Source: Symbiodinium natans
Lineage: Eukaryota > Sar > Dinophyceae > Suessiales > Symbiodiniaceae
Assembly: GCA_905221605.1 (NCBI GenBank)
Contig: CAJNDS010002300.1
Coordinates: forward strand, 135,441 to 199,440
DNA: 64,000 nt
Direction of reading: 5' to 3'
Position 1 is the stretch's first letter. Every line of letters starts with the position of its first letter. The translations under genes were made by a program, and so were the position numbers. This document shows positions 58,401 through 64,000 of the stretch, in pieces. A model generated the notes under the pieces. That model searched no databases, was not told where the DNA came from, and was given only the letters and a program-made list of their open reading frames with translations.

Positions 58401-61321
58401 CCTTTAAAGCCATTGACCGCGGCGGCATCACCGCAGAGCCGATCATGTATGAGGACCTTCGGACCAACCGTGACCTGGGAAGGGAGTCGATCGAAGAGCT
58501 ACATCCTCACACATTGTGGATTCACGGTGAACGAGCGCTGGACACCCTTGTTGAAGTTGAAGAGATGGTTTCACTACAAGTGTCCCGACAGAAGAGGTTG
58601 ATCATCGAGGCCGAGATTTCACATGAGATCTGGACCAAAAGCGACATGGTGCGGGAGCTCTTGACCGGAGATGAGGACATCGTCTACGTGAAGAACGAAG
58701 GAGGAAACCGCATCTTGGAGGTGAACGGATCCACCCGCGAGTGGGACGAAGCCGTCACTAAGGGGGACGAGGAAACCTTCCGGGTCTACATGGTTCATGG
58801 AGAAAACCGGAGGGAGACGAGTGGTCCGGTAGTCCGGCAGGGGAGCCAAGCGATCTCCTTCCCGGGGGAAAATCCGGTCCGACCAGAGATTGCCTCAGCC
58901 CTCAAACGTCTCCACCAGAATTTGGGTCACCCCGCTGAGAGTGACCTGACCCGACACCTCCGTTTAGCAGGAGCCGGCACAGAAGTCATCAACGCCTCCA
59001 AACGACTGCGGTGTGAAACTTGCAATCGGTGCAATCAAGGAGGGATACCTCGGCCGGCATCGCTACCCACGGCACTTTCTTTCAATATGGTGGTCGGGGT
59101 GGACGCCTTCACGGTCGTGGACTCCACTGGAAAGAAGCGGGAGATGATGTCCGTCTACGACCACGGCACCTCCTACCACCTGGTGGGAGAGCTCAAGGGG
59201 CACAGTACGCAGGCGATGGAGGAGACCTTTTGCGAAATCTGGGCCAAGACTTTTGGTGCACCGACTGTGCTGGCCTTGGACCTGGAGACCGGGCTTCAAG
59301 CCGGCCTGGCGAGGTTCGCTATGTGGAATGGCACAAAGCTGAGGAGCGCTGCGGGACAGGCCCACTGGCAACTTGGTGCTACGGAAAGACACAATGGTCT
59401 ATGGAAGGCGATCTGGAATAGGGTCTGCGATGACATGAACATCACTGAGGTGGACACCGCGCTCGGGATTGCGGCCGTGAACGCTGCAAAGAACGAATTG
59501 AGAAGACAAGATGGTTTCTCACCGACGCAAGCAGTGTACGGAAAGGATCCCTACGTGCCTGGCGACCTCATCGATGGCAAGGACCCCGAACAGCAGAACC
59601 ACATCCTCACTACGGACCAACAAAGAGCACGGGAACATAGCATCCGCATTGCTGCCAGAACGGCGTATTTCCGATGCCAAGGTGACCAACGTCTACGAAG
59701 GGCTCTTCTGCAAAGGACACGTGTCGCCAGGGGTGAAGTGCAAGTAGGTGACCTTATCTACTTCCATCGCAAGCCGAAGAACAGCAAAGAATGGATGTGG
59801 AGAGGACCGGCCACGGTGATCGGAAATGAGAACGGGAACGTCTGGGCATCCTTCGCAGGCCGATGCCATCTCATCGCCCCGGAGCACATCAGGAGGGCGA
59901 CGAATGAAGAGATTGGAACGGCTTTATCGATGCGACTCACCAAGAACGACCTGGAAAAGCTTCTTGAGTACGACCCGGGTGACCCCGAGATGTACGTGAA
60001 CGAGGAGCAACACCAAGATGAGGAGAGGATTGGCGGTGAAATGGAAGGCGAAGGTGAACCCATGATCCTAGAGGACTCTTTTGAAGATAGTCGTGATCAC
60101 CCACCACCAGAGTCATCACCATCAGGCCAGGGATTCCTTCGCCCAGCACCGGATGATCGACACGATGGCAACGTGCGGAAAAAGATGAAGGGGAAGACGC
60201 CGATAGTCCAATCGGCTCATATGGTCCGAAGGGCAAAGACACCGAGAGGAGTCGAAAAACAGTTAGAAAAAGAGCTTCCCTGGAGCATGATCCCGCCGTC
60301 ACAACATCAGGCTTTTCGAGATGCAGAACTAAAACAGTGGATGGAGCATGTGGACCACAATGCCGTGCAGCCCGTGGACGTCGAGACCAGCAGGAAGATC
60401 TTGGCTGAAAAGGGAGACAGAGTATTGCCCAGCAGGTTTGCCTACCGGGACAAGAACTGGTCCAAACGGCGCAAACTGCCTGACATCGAATGGCGCCACA
60501 AGGCACGCCTCGTCATTGGAGGCCACCTTGACCCAGACCTCCAGAAGGGACTGGATACCTCGGCGCCGACGGTTTCGAGACAGGGTGTGCTACTCCTCTT
60601 GCAAATCCTCGCATCTCGTCTCGGCGATGGGTGGGGAGCATGTGCTGGCGACATCACAGCTGCCTTTCTCAACGGAGAAGAACTCCGTCGTGAGTTATAC
60701 ATCCGTCAACCACGAGGAGGCATCGGGAACCTCCATCCCGAACAGCTCATCAAACTCACCAAAGGAGTCTTTGGGCTCGTAGACTCCCCCCACTCCTGGT
60801 GGAAAAAGTTGAGCAAGGAGATGGCCGAGATGGATGTGGACCTCCCGGACGGGGACAAAGCGCGCCTGGTGCAATGCGAACTCGACCCGTGTATATTCCA
60901 GCTCTGCAGGATCACTGAGGGAGTACCGGTCGGTGAACCTCTCGCATACCTGGCGGTCCACGTTGACGATTTGCTGGGAATAGGCCACAAGAAGACGCTA
61001 GGTCGTCTGAAGACGGCCCTCTCCCGAACCTTCCCGGTGGACGACTGGGAGGACGACCTCTTCGAGTACATCGGGTCCTTTGTGGAAGTCGATCGCGAGG
61101 AAGGAGAGGTCAGGGTCACCCAGACGAACTACACCGAGACGCGCCTCTTCGAAGTGGACATCCTCCCAGGACAACTTGACGGGGACGCCGCTACGCAGGA
61201 GCAGAGGGCGGACAACAGGTCGCTAGTGGGGGCCTTGTCGTGGCTTGCTGGACAGACAAGGGCAGACCTGCAAACAGGAGTCGATGTGTCAGCAACTACA
61301 AAAGGATCCGACTGTTGGTGA
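52412..61321 (+). CDS. copia polyprotein, gag to reverse transcriptase
   Basis: One stop-free frame of 2,969 codons from the first ATG (41 nt after the LTR). Residues 1-320 are Gly/Asp/Arg-rich. The gag core starts near 324 (MVVPTFSG) and carries WVEAEGLDIDKLA and KKKPGQSIRDFVGEYDRAHA. Zinc knuckle C614-C617-H624-C629. Protease active site D681 (DTACS, where copia usually has DSGA) with LPLLLSRAALAKLG downstream. Residues 1000-1365 are read in the wrong frame (see 55420-56504). Methyltransferase-like 1467-1690, dioxygenase-like 1770-1915. Integrase zinc finger H2168, H2173, C2201, C2204; catalytic D2231, D2290, E2325. Reverse transcriptase D2747 (GDITAAFLNG) and HVDD at 2850-2853, with H where YVDD is usual. 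The frame ends at 61321 inside the connection domain; RNase H follows in another frame. Confidence 0.9.
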   Translation: MSSTVSGAPWEPPASFLWGEQLRGDAAVPDVDAVPHPFARPSWPNRDDGGAAPRRPGEDGDVRADGDGEPGEPDPWLNGDPWSQGRVSSERSSGGGEPRHESRQQTSEPWRGTWHSVWRQRADGAWLRCWSQEGTWDSTSAGSEDGYGDYGDGGPLRGPRAGRESGWNHGGNGGWADHLGGDGRRHPGGIDQRHHAGGDSRLPRLQGTGWGPSQGECRTWSDGGMRGGAGCFSEQHGGDLPGCERRGPGARRPGLYDSEGGDGELPYEGDRDRGRDLAGRSAPPPTRDAEHGVLPGPHGKKRGGADHDGEAEEVPNGRGPSERMVVPTFSGTIADGDDDLGASARSYLRQISAWVKMTRVTKDRQALVLYQHLQGRAWVEAEGLDIDKLATTAGLEYYLDWVKERYLDVQVTQVGRSLSEFFRKLKKKPGQSIRDFVGEYDRAHARLVECGCRLPDLAAAWVFVDRMGLEEAAELNLLASVGNVYDLKRLQQAAIVQDRALRKPWEAQRHGRVEDKGHRREWWGGKRQSALMAGIEEEDDDIDEDHHAEEAEDSPEAVPESVAEELYHAYMSHETAKQRYRDNLKLRGTTGDTSEKLKVIAADRLKAAKQKSFCAGCRRRGHWHKDPECPMNQGRRQQHGGGDGKDGGDLKTSFHTHVVHVTWDLDREKDDGMVELEAITDTACSRSVAGAGWLDLFIEHTARRGTEPVILPNDEQFRFGASRVFRSSYAAILTFALGEAVVEVKVAIVHGELPLLLSRAALAKLGMVMDVAKNRANFDTVGLRDVQLRSTKTGHPAILLVPAQVPNPTGTDPAVWGDTEVKIHLNAAAYMAPRGGDVQGELGKDSAGSFEVHMVSVDQGFGTDEASRDQLQEQQAQQPRGPQVPEPQHALPQRRDLRAPSELQGCPQRASEPQKKASTLFLFYPKKIDPTIKNMLLGDHLNVEAFMTWWKTTPISNDFWLEGENIIVRVHVIPRKTMFTPEGWETKNVDHKAKLLQSLGNVRSTTGISCKTHRDLNPVHGPWRGERQGETYPVLWVGRTLFIRRSFSGTVCPMGAAVPRVLPASHRSHRHGLRAHSTSEEHPPHAEERVDRRGPSPGDHSSDSMDRDRTTCHSAGGTGQSQGLHHGNDPEGTGIHDPRRADRHRHPHWHRAPGEEEPRHHHEDDQRLHAGPQPTGHELRQVQGADVQGCSPGIPALGSGRDGEVRQRLRGPTDVCDVGGKGRGDHADEHVPPGPRDGVGQPVRAGGNGVVGPPERASPEMPPKPRDQGGLHEADATIRQEHEPHDGEGNGERRHQPLRQPGTTLGGCSESQTFGDKDKGTIRSVVDQFHGAGSGGGDNGRDPPFGNEACCAERQGGCSSAKALNSMRGGPGDTEGAADKGHHSLLPEIDMMPGTECEDRKIAIHEENGKGADDEMGADTEFEFETAYDDTEFDDAVKYVIGEAVQVPRECEGMDGSLNGRDNRPLMVEVYAGVGRLGRTFERHGFRVIRVERPTWDLDQLDQRKALLALLHEQRPEVLWCAPDCWLWSAMQNLHGKDAEKKEELLRRREEHHKTHLSFVRQMYTEQEQRGGVGIIEHPYGSLAWSTPSFRDLPGTSCKIDHCAYGSVLPDKEGAMRPFKKSTRLQVTDKEIAEYIQKTCPGGHDHLHLFGGGKGCPSLTKAAGAYQQGFCDVIVGGIILYLQQQEASSEQPRQDARRENPGRGTKAEILQECEEFARKAVIEKDFTYATLQDLVELLPEDKSKRERKAVEKDREKDEMSKDGLAEKCLLGGYWTRGAMGGITNASSDLPWTCRYINMWGRFRMSGSWTSFYLALNKSHAVHTDHHNLRGTMNATTTFGNFAGGSLWVGDAEQHPDRQWRSDDDGVWRTDSSGKVLRGQCIDTKEILYALDPKRPHATQPWTGDRWVLTFYTTRNILKADWTLKERLRSLRFPLKGISAEADHRPKKSIRGQLGRMAKRLGALATWTVLAASTYLEPWQGPAENTVTLLEIGGMDKTFKAIDRGGITAEPIMYEDLRTNRDLGRESIEELHPHTLWIHGERALDTLVEVEEMVSLQVSRQKRLIIEAEISHEIWTKSDMVRELLTGDEDIVYVKNEGGNRILEVNGSTREWDEAVTKGDEETFRVYMVHGENRRETSGPVVRQGSQAISFPGENPVRPEIASALKRLHQNLGHPAESDLTRHLRLAGAGTEVINASKRLRCETCNRCNQGGIPRPASLPTALSFNMVVGVDAFTVVDSTGKKREMMSVYDHGTSYHLVGELKGHSTQAMEETFCEIWAKTFGAPTVLALDLETGLQAGLARFAMWNGTKLRSAAGQAHWQLGATERHNGLWKAIWNRVCDDMNITEVDTALGIAAVNAAKNELRRQDGFSPTQAVYGKDPYVPGDLIDGKDPEQQNHILTTDQQRAREHSIRIAARTAYFRCQGDQRLRRALLQRTRVARGEVQVGDLIYFHRKPKNSKEWMWRGPATVIGNENGNVWASFAGRCHLIAPEHIRRATNEEIGTALSMRLTKNDLEKLLEYDPGDPEMYVNEEQHQDEERIGGEMEGEGEPMILEDSFEDSRDHPPPESSPSGQGFLRPAPDDRHDGNVRKKMKGKTPIVQSAHMVRRAKTPRGVEKQLEKELPWSMIPPSQHQAFRDAELKQWMEHVDHNAVQPVDVETSRKILAEKGDRVLPSRFAYRDKNWSKRRKLPDIEWRHKARLVIGGHLDPDLQKGLDTSAPTVSRQGVLLLLQILASRLGDGWGACAGDITAAFLNGEELRRELYIRQPRGGIGNLHPEQLIKLTKGVFGLVDSPHSWWKKLSKEMAEMDVDLPDGDKARLVQCELDPCIFQLCRITEGVPVGEPLAYLAVHVDDLLGIGHKKTLGRLKTALSRTFPVDDWEDDLFEYIGSFVEVDREEGEVRVTQTNYTETRLFEVDILPGQLDGDAATQEQRADNRSLVGALSWLAGQTRADLQTGVDVSATTKGSDCW
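55420..56504 (+). CDS. copia accessory segment in the +1 frame
   Basis: From about 55430 the sensible protein moves to another frame: YPAKRIVTSILFMDLGEGRD, a TAG at 55521-55523, then from 55526 an open frame including MDSVPTPPAKSIHHMRKSEL, IEEAHRLGITVQTQWTVIEL, MNFGRYKGLMFKDVPQGYRR and a C-terminal MDEIHHLETRLAVLRDRAGV, ending at a stop at 56502-56504. The two SELIEEA/LDELIDTA segments with following Gly-Ile look like SAP-type helix pairs (DNA binding). FGRYKG...VPQGYRRWA resembles the FGKYKG motif found in some exonuclease-related proteins. In the main frame these bases give an implausible His/Arg/Gly-rich sequence. Either an overlapping ORF reached by frameshifting, or two compensating indels. 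Confidence 0.75.
56800..57475 (+). other. C5-cytosine-methyltransferase-like domain in the polyprotein
   Basis: Residues about 1464-1690. Motif I-like VEVYAGVGRLG (1468-1478; DNMT: DLFAGxGG), an acidic residue after the second strand (IRVE), motif IV-like LWCAPDCWLWS with Cys1525 in the place of the PC catalytic cysteine, and motif VI-like GIIEHP with Glu1577 (DNMT: ENV). Order and spacing fit a C5 methyltransferase. A late KAAGAYQQGFCDVIVGGI may correspond to motifs IX-X. The PDC and EHP variants mean that activity is uncertain, and a general Rossmann methyltransferase remains possible. Such capture by Symbiodinium copia elements has, to my knowledge, been described for other methyltransferases. 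Confidence 0.6.
57700..58165 (+). other. 2-oxoglutarate/Fe(II) dioxygenase-like domain in the polyprotein
   Basis: Residues about 1764-1918. The iron triad is visible: H1822-T-D1824 (SHAVHTDHHN) and H1896 (KRPHATQP), with R1905 nine residues later to bind the 2-oxoglutarate carboxylate. Between them NFAGGSLWV matches the conserved GxL turn of the double-stranded beta helix. The branch that includes TET/JBP nucleic-acid oxygenases is attractive because dinoflagellate DNA is rich in hydroxymethyluracil, but family placement is inference; a protein hydroxylase is possible. Confidence 0.7.
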
Positions 61322-62063
61322 CATCAAGTTCTCGAATGTGCTTTCGCGTCGGGCAAGGCAGCACAAGGAGCAGGGAGTACGACTACGACCTGTACGACTC
61401 GATGATGCGGTGCTTCTCTGCTATCACGACGCTGGTTGGGCAAATGCTCCGCAAGATCCCGAAGATCCTTTCTATGTGCTGACCCCCGAAGAGGAGGAGG
61501 CAGGAAGAATTCGAGACGGTCCTTTTGCCGAGAAGGAAAGAAAGGCGAAACGCGGGACCTCAAAGATCGCATCGCAGCTGGGAGGGATGTTCTTTCTGGC
61601 GAACCGGGAGATCCTGTACGGCAAGACGGAGAAGCTCAGCCTCTTGGACTGGAGGAGCTCCGCCTGCGATCGGGTTTGCAGGTCGACTTTCGCGGCAGAG
61701 ACGATGGGCTGTGCCGGGGCCGTCGAAAATGGGGAATACATCCAGCTCCTTCTGGAGACCCTCCTAAAAGGACGGCTCGTACGCAGAGGAGAACCAGCCC
61801 GACTACATCTCCGCTACATCAGCGACTGCCGTTCCTTGTACGACCACCTCCACAAGGAGGGAGTTCCGAGGGTGCCCTCGGACAGACGACTCGCCATCGA
61901 TGTGGCCGCCATCCGACAAGATCTGAGAAGACAAGGGAGATTGGCTTGGGTGCCTACTGATCGGCAATTTGCTGATATCGCCACCAAGCCTCTGAAGCCG
62001 GATGTTTGGTGGAAAGATGTAACAGGAGCGGTGAAACTACCGTTCATAGAAGCTCGTTTTTGA
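61245..62063 (+). CDS. copia RNase H, in a shifted frame
   Basis: The coding sense moves by +1 near 61292-61300 (the main frame continues SATTKGSDCW and a stop; this one QQLQKDPTVGDIKFSN). RNase H acidic residues are visible in order: YHDAGWAN, STFAAETMGC, YISDCRSLYDHL, TDRQFADIATKPL. It ends at TGA 62061-62063, four bases before the 3' LTR. The listed ATG is not the true start. Either this copy carries a one-base indel or RNase H is reached by frameshifting; no slippery site is known for copia here. Confidence 0.85.
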   Translation: MLDRQGQTCKQESMCQQLQKDPTVGDIKFSNVLSRRARQHKEQGVRLRPVRLDDAVLLCYHDAGWANAPQDPEDPFYVLTPEEEEAGRIRDGPFAEKERKAKRGTSKIASQLGGMFFLANREILYGKTEKLSLLDWRSSACDRVCRSTFAAETMGCAGAVENGEYIQLLLETLLKGRLVRRGEPARLHLRYISDCRSLYDHLHKEGVPRVPSDRRLAIDVAAIRQDLRRQGRLAWVPTDRQFADIATKPLKPDVWWKDVTGAVKLPFIEARF

Positions 62064-62067
62064 GCAG

Positions 62068-62189
62068 TGTCAATCCAATGAGCCACAGGAGCCGTTGCAC
62101 ACGAAATCGCCGATGGAGGCACAAGCGTCAAGCTTTAGCTAGGGGTGAAAAGGCATGGGCCCGCGCTGTGCGCGCTTTTTGGATTTAGA
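62068..62189 (+). repeat. 3' LTR, 122 bp
   Basis: TGTCAATCC...GGATTTAGA; one mismatch to the 5' LTR (T at 62184). Confidence 0.95.
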
Positions 62190-62194
62190 CTAAA
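62190..62194 (+). repeat. target site duplication, right copy (CTAAA)
   Basis: Restores CTAAACCC; the next bases are already the 3' end of the minus-strand exon 62196-62266, so only a few bases of the original repeat intervene. Confidence 0.85.
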
Positions 62195-62195
62195 C

Positions 62196-62266
62196 CCTGC
62201 CGCTTCCCGCCTTCTCCACGAGCTTGCGCTTCGCCTCCAGCTGCGCTTCGCGCTTCGCCAGGGTAC
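62196..62266 (-). CDS. candidate coiled-coil exon next to the copia insertion
   Basis: CCGCAAAG (AG at 62268-62267) precedes TLAKREAQLEAKRKLVEKAG and SGR, then GGTTTAG, of which GTTTAG comes from the target duplication before the LTR. 71 nt. The insertion thus left a usable GT in place but added about 10 kb to the intron. Paralogue at 2150-2220. Confidence 0.6.
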
Positions 62267-62330
62267 CTTTGCGGGATGCAGACCTTCAGTGACAGCGCTC
62301 ACTGCGCGACACGACACAGGCCCCTACACC

Positions 62331-62371
62331 TTAAACCCTAAACCCTAAACCCAAAACCCTAAACCCTAAAC
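62331..62371 (-). repeat. telomere-like tract at a splice donor
   Basis: CCTTAAA, CCCTAAA and CCCAAAA units ending at exon 62372-62472. Confidence 0.92.
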
Positions 62372-62472
62372 CCCGCTCCCAATTTTACTCTCCCTGACTG
62401 CGCTGATCGGCCTTCCTCCTCCAGCCGCCGGCGCTTCGACAGGTGAGCCCGCGTGGCCTCCAGCCGCATCAC
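62372..62472 (-). CDS. candidate coiled-coil exon bracketed by inverted telomere-like tracts
   Basis: GCTCTTTCAG (AG at 62474-62473) precedes VMRLEATRAHLSKRRRLEEE, then GRSAQSGRVKLGAG and GTTTAGGG; or it ends earlier at GAAG/GCCGAT. The tract 62498-62619 (CCCTAAA on this strand) lies 25 nt upstream of the acceptor. Paralogue at 2553-2631. Confidence 0.6.
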
Positions 62473-62497
62473 CTGAAAGAGCATCGGTGGGTTTCTT

Positions 62498-62619
62498 GAG
62501 GTTTGGGGTTTGGGGGTTGGGGTTTAGGGTTTAGGGTTTAGGGTTTAGGGTTTAGGGTTTAGGGTTTCGGGTTTAGGGTTTAGGGTTTCGGGTTTAGGGT
62601 TTAGGGTTTAGGGTTTGGG
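62498..62619 (+). repeat. telomere-like tract
   Basis: TTTAGGG with TTTGGGG and TTTCGGG variants, about 17 units. Confidence 0.95.
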
Positions 62620-63084
62620 TTTCCCACACTGGAAGCTGTCATTAGCAGATTTCCTGAGTGGTTGGTGGGTCAAAGGCAAGATTCAATAGTCGCTGCAATC
62701 CGTAGCTCCGCATCCTGGACCATTTTTGTGTACAGCAGGGCATGAACAGCGCCCAGTCAAAGTCCAAACATTCAAGCGCTCTCTAAACGCTCTCCAAACG
62801 CTCTCCACGCGCAGAACCTGAAAGCCTCGAACCCTGCCAGCAAGCCTGCTCCGCTTGCAGGTCTGTCTGGCAAGCCTCCAGCTCACCAAACCCAAAAAGC
62901 TACCGGGTTTCGCCAGGACTTAGAGTTCCGGAGGGTCTTAGAGGGCTTTGGGGGGTTGAAAGCTTTCAGGGTTTCAGGGTTTTGCGCCTCTGAGCACATG
63001 TGCTGCGCCCTGCCGTCCTCACAGCCTCGGCTCTTCCTCCCCCCCATCTTTTTCAGCTTTCTGATTCTGATAGAAATGGGCGTT

Positions 63085-63288
63085 GAGAAGCTCCAACAGA
63101 TGCAGCCTCTCTCACTCCCCCCTCACTCCCCCTCCCATCTCTTCCACACTTTCTACAAGTTTTGCCTTTCTTTCTTTTTGAGTCTATTTGAGATTCTCCA
63201 AAAAGTGCAGCCCCTCTCACTCCCCCTCACTGCCCCTCCCATCTCGTCCGCGCTTTCTACAAGCGTTGCCTTTCTTACTTTCCGCCTC
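63085..63288. repeat. 105-bp tandem duplication
   Basis: GAGAAGCTCCAACAGATGCAG... (63085-63189) and GAGATTCTCCAAAAAGTGCAG... (63190-63288) share CCTCTCACTCCCC, CCCTCCCATCTC, GCTTTCTACAAG and TTGCCTTTCTT at the same offsets. Confidence 0.85.
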
Positions 63289-63618
63289 CCTCGCGGCTCC
63301 TCGTGCTGTGTACGGCTTCGATCGGCTTTGCTTCGTCAGGGTTCCGTACATCTTGCCAGGCCGCCGGCAAGAAAGGTATTGGCGGTGCAGGGTGCACGGT
63401 TGAGTTGGGTTTTAGGCTGTGGGATCGGGGGCTTGTATTCAAGACCTTTACTTCAGGTCCCTGCTTCAGTCAAGCTTAGGTGGTCTCGCCCGGCATTTCA
63501 GGATCCAAGCTTCCAAACGACACACGACCGGGCCACGACCGTTCCCAAGGATCCCGATGGCCTTCTTCAAAGCTACGATTGAAGGCTTTCGTGCTTTGTG
63601 GGTGAACAAGTTGTAGAA

Positions 63619-63672
63619 CACAATAATAATAATAGTAGTAATAATAATAATAGTAATAATAATAATAATATG
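63619..63672. repeat. AAT/ATA microsatellite
   Basis: (AATAAT)n with GTA interruptions. Confidence 0.93.
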
Positions 63673-63683
63673 CCATGACATCA

Positions 63684-63770
63684 AAGACAGCTCGGGCCCC
63701 CCCAGGCCTGCGACCGCACTTGGGGCACAGCCTGCGTCGACACGTTCAGGGCAGAAGCTGTGGATTGCAG
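63684..63770 (-). CDS. candidate terminal exon beside a MITE
   Basis: CAACTCACAG (AG at 63772-63771) precedes LQSTASALNVSTQAVPQVRS, QAWGGPSCL and TGA. The family A MITE at 63778 lies 5 nt upstream of the acceptor. Confidence 0.4.
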
Positions 63771-63777
63771 CTGTGAG

Positions 63778-63859
63778 TTGAGATGTTACCCCTTATACGA
63801 ACAGTCCTTGATAGGGATAGTCATCGGGGGTACTCTGATCCCTATGAAAGACATCCCAA
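63778..63859. mobile_element. MITE, family A
   Basis: TTGAGATGTTACCCC ... CAGTCCTTGATAGGGATAG ... GATCCCTATGAAAGACATCCCAA; shortened relative of 39811-39910. Confidence 0.8.
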
Positions 63860-64000
63860 GCTATGACCCTCCCTCCCTCCCCATCGATATGTTAGTGAAA
63901 TTTCGGGGAATCGCAGGGAACCTCCCACACAACGCCTCCGCGTAACTAGGGTGGTCAAACGTACGAGTCCGACAACTCTGTAGCTCTCTGCACTCGAGCA

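Larger units (their letters stand above)
52250..62189 (+). mobile_element. complete Ty1/copia LTR retrotransposon, 9,940 bp
   Basis: Order: LTR, primer site, gag, zinc knuckle, protease, extra domains, integrase, reverse transcriptase, RNase H, LTR. Integrase before reverse transcriptase is the copia order. The LTRs differ at one of 122 positions, so insertion is recent. It is about twice the usual copia length because of a segment of about 3 kb between protease and integrase. It lies antisense to the presumed host gene, inside an intron that begins in a telomere-like tract. A polypurine tract before the 3' LTR is not obvious. Confidence 0.95.

Noticed and set aside
1-64000. CRISPR-like arrays
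   Set aside because: The short repeats are contiguous heptamers without spacers; the genome is clearly eukaryotic.
1-64000. Relict dinoflagellate spliced-leader sequence marking retroposed genes
   Set aside because: No convincing match to CCGTAGCCATTTTGGCTCAAG was found by eye; fragments such as TTTGGCTCGAAG at 1382 lack the rest.

Overview
The window looks like dinoflagellate nuclear DNA (Symbiodiniaceae or a relative; the species cannot be fixed from sequence). The grounds are about 75 interstitial tracts of the plant/dinoflagellate-type telomere repeat TTTAGGG in both orientations, sparse short exons in large non-coding spaces, a long Ty1/copia element with several extra domains, and many fold-back MITE-like elements. 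No bacterial-style operons, rRNA, convincing tRNA or CRISPR array were seen.

Layout. Positions 1-665 (minus) carry the open 5' part of a gene leaving the window on the left, possibly the N-terminal part of a tyrosine recombinase. From about 2 to 51.5 kb the unique sequence consists of islands between telomere-like tracts, MITEs and microsatellites. Many islands read on the minus strand as short coding exons (40-175 nt), often coiled-coil-like or acidic, with AG before and GT (sometimes GC) after. The best chain is 51.5-49.97 kb, where four consecutive internal exons keep phase 0 and the last ends in a stop. I cannot say how many genes these exons form; exons ending in stops near 49.97, 28.2, 21.3, 8.9 and 7.6 kb suggest several co-oriented genes. 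A few plus-strand candidates exist (32.1, 37.2, 42.4 kb) but are weaker.

From 52,250 to 62,189 lies one young Ty1/copia element: 122-bp LTRs differing at one base, a CTAAA target duplication, and an initiator-Met-like primer site. It inserted into a CCCTAAA tract directly beside a minus-strand exon. Its polyprotein has gag, zinc knuckle, aspartic protease, integrase, reverse transcriptase and RNase H. Between protease and integrase it carries a C5-cytosine-methyltransferase-like domain and a 2-oxoglutarate/Fe(II)-dioxygenase-like domain. The reading frame changes three times, so this copy may be broken or the assembly may contain indels. From 62.2 to 62.5 kb there are two more minus-strand coiled-coil exons, paralogous to a pair at 2.2-2.6 kb; then a tandem duplication and another MITE.

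Two patterns seem most worth attention. First, on the presumed coding (minus) strand, TTTAGGG tracts often begin at the 5' splice site and CCCTAAA tracts often lie just upstream of 3' splice sites. Second, several MITEs of about 100 bp almost fill putative introns of about 117-120 nt, as introner elements would. All exon calls are by eye and need transcript evidence.
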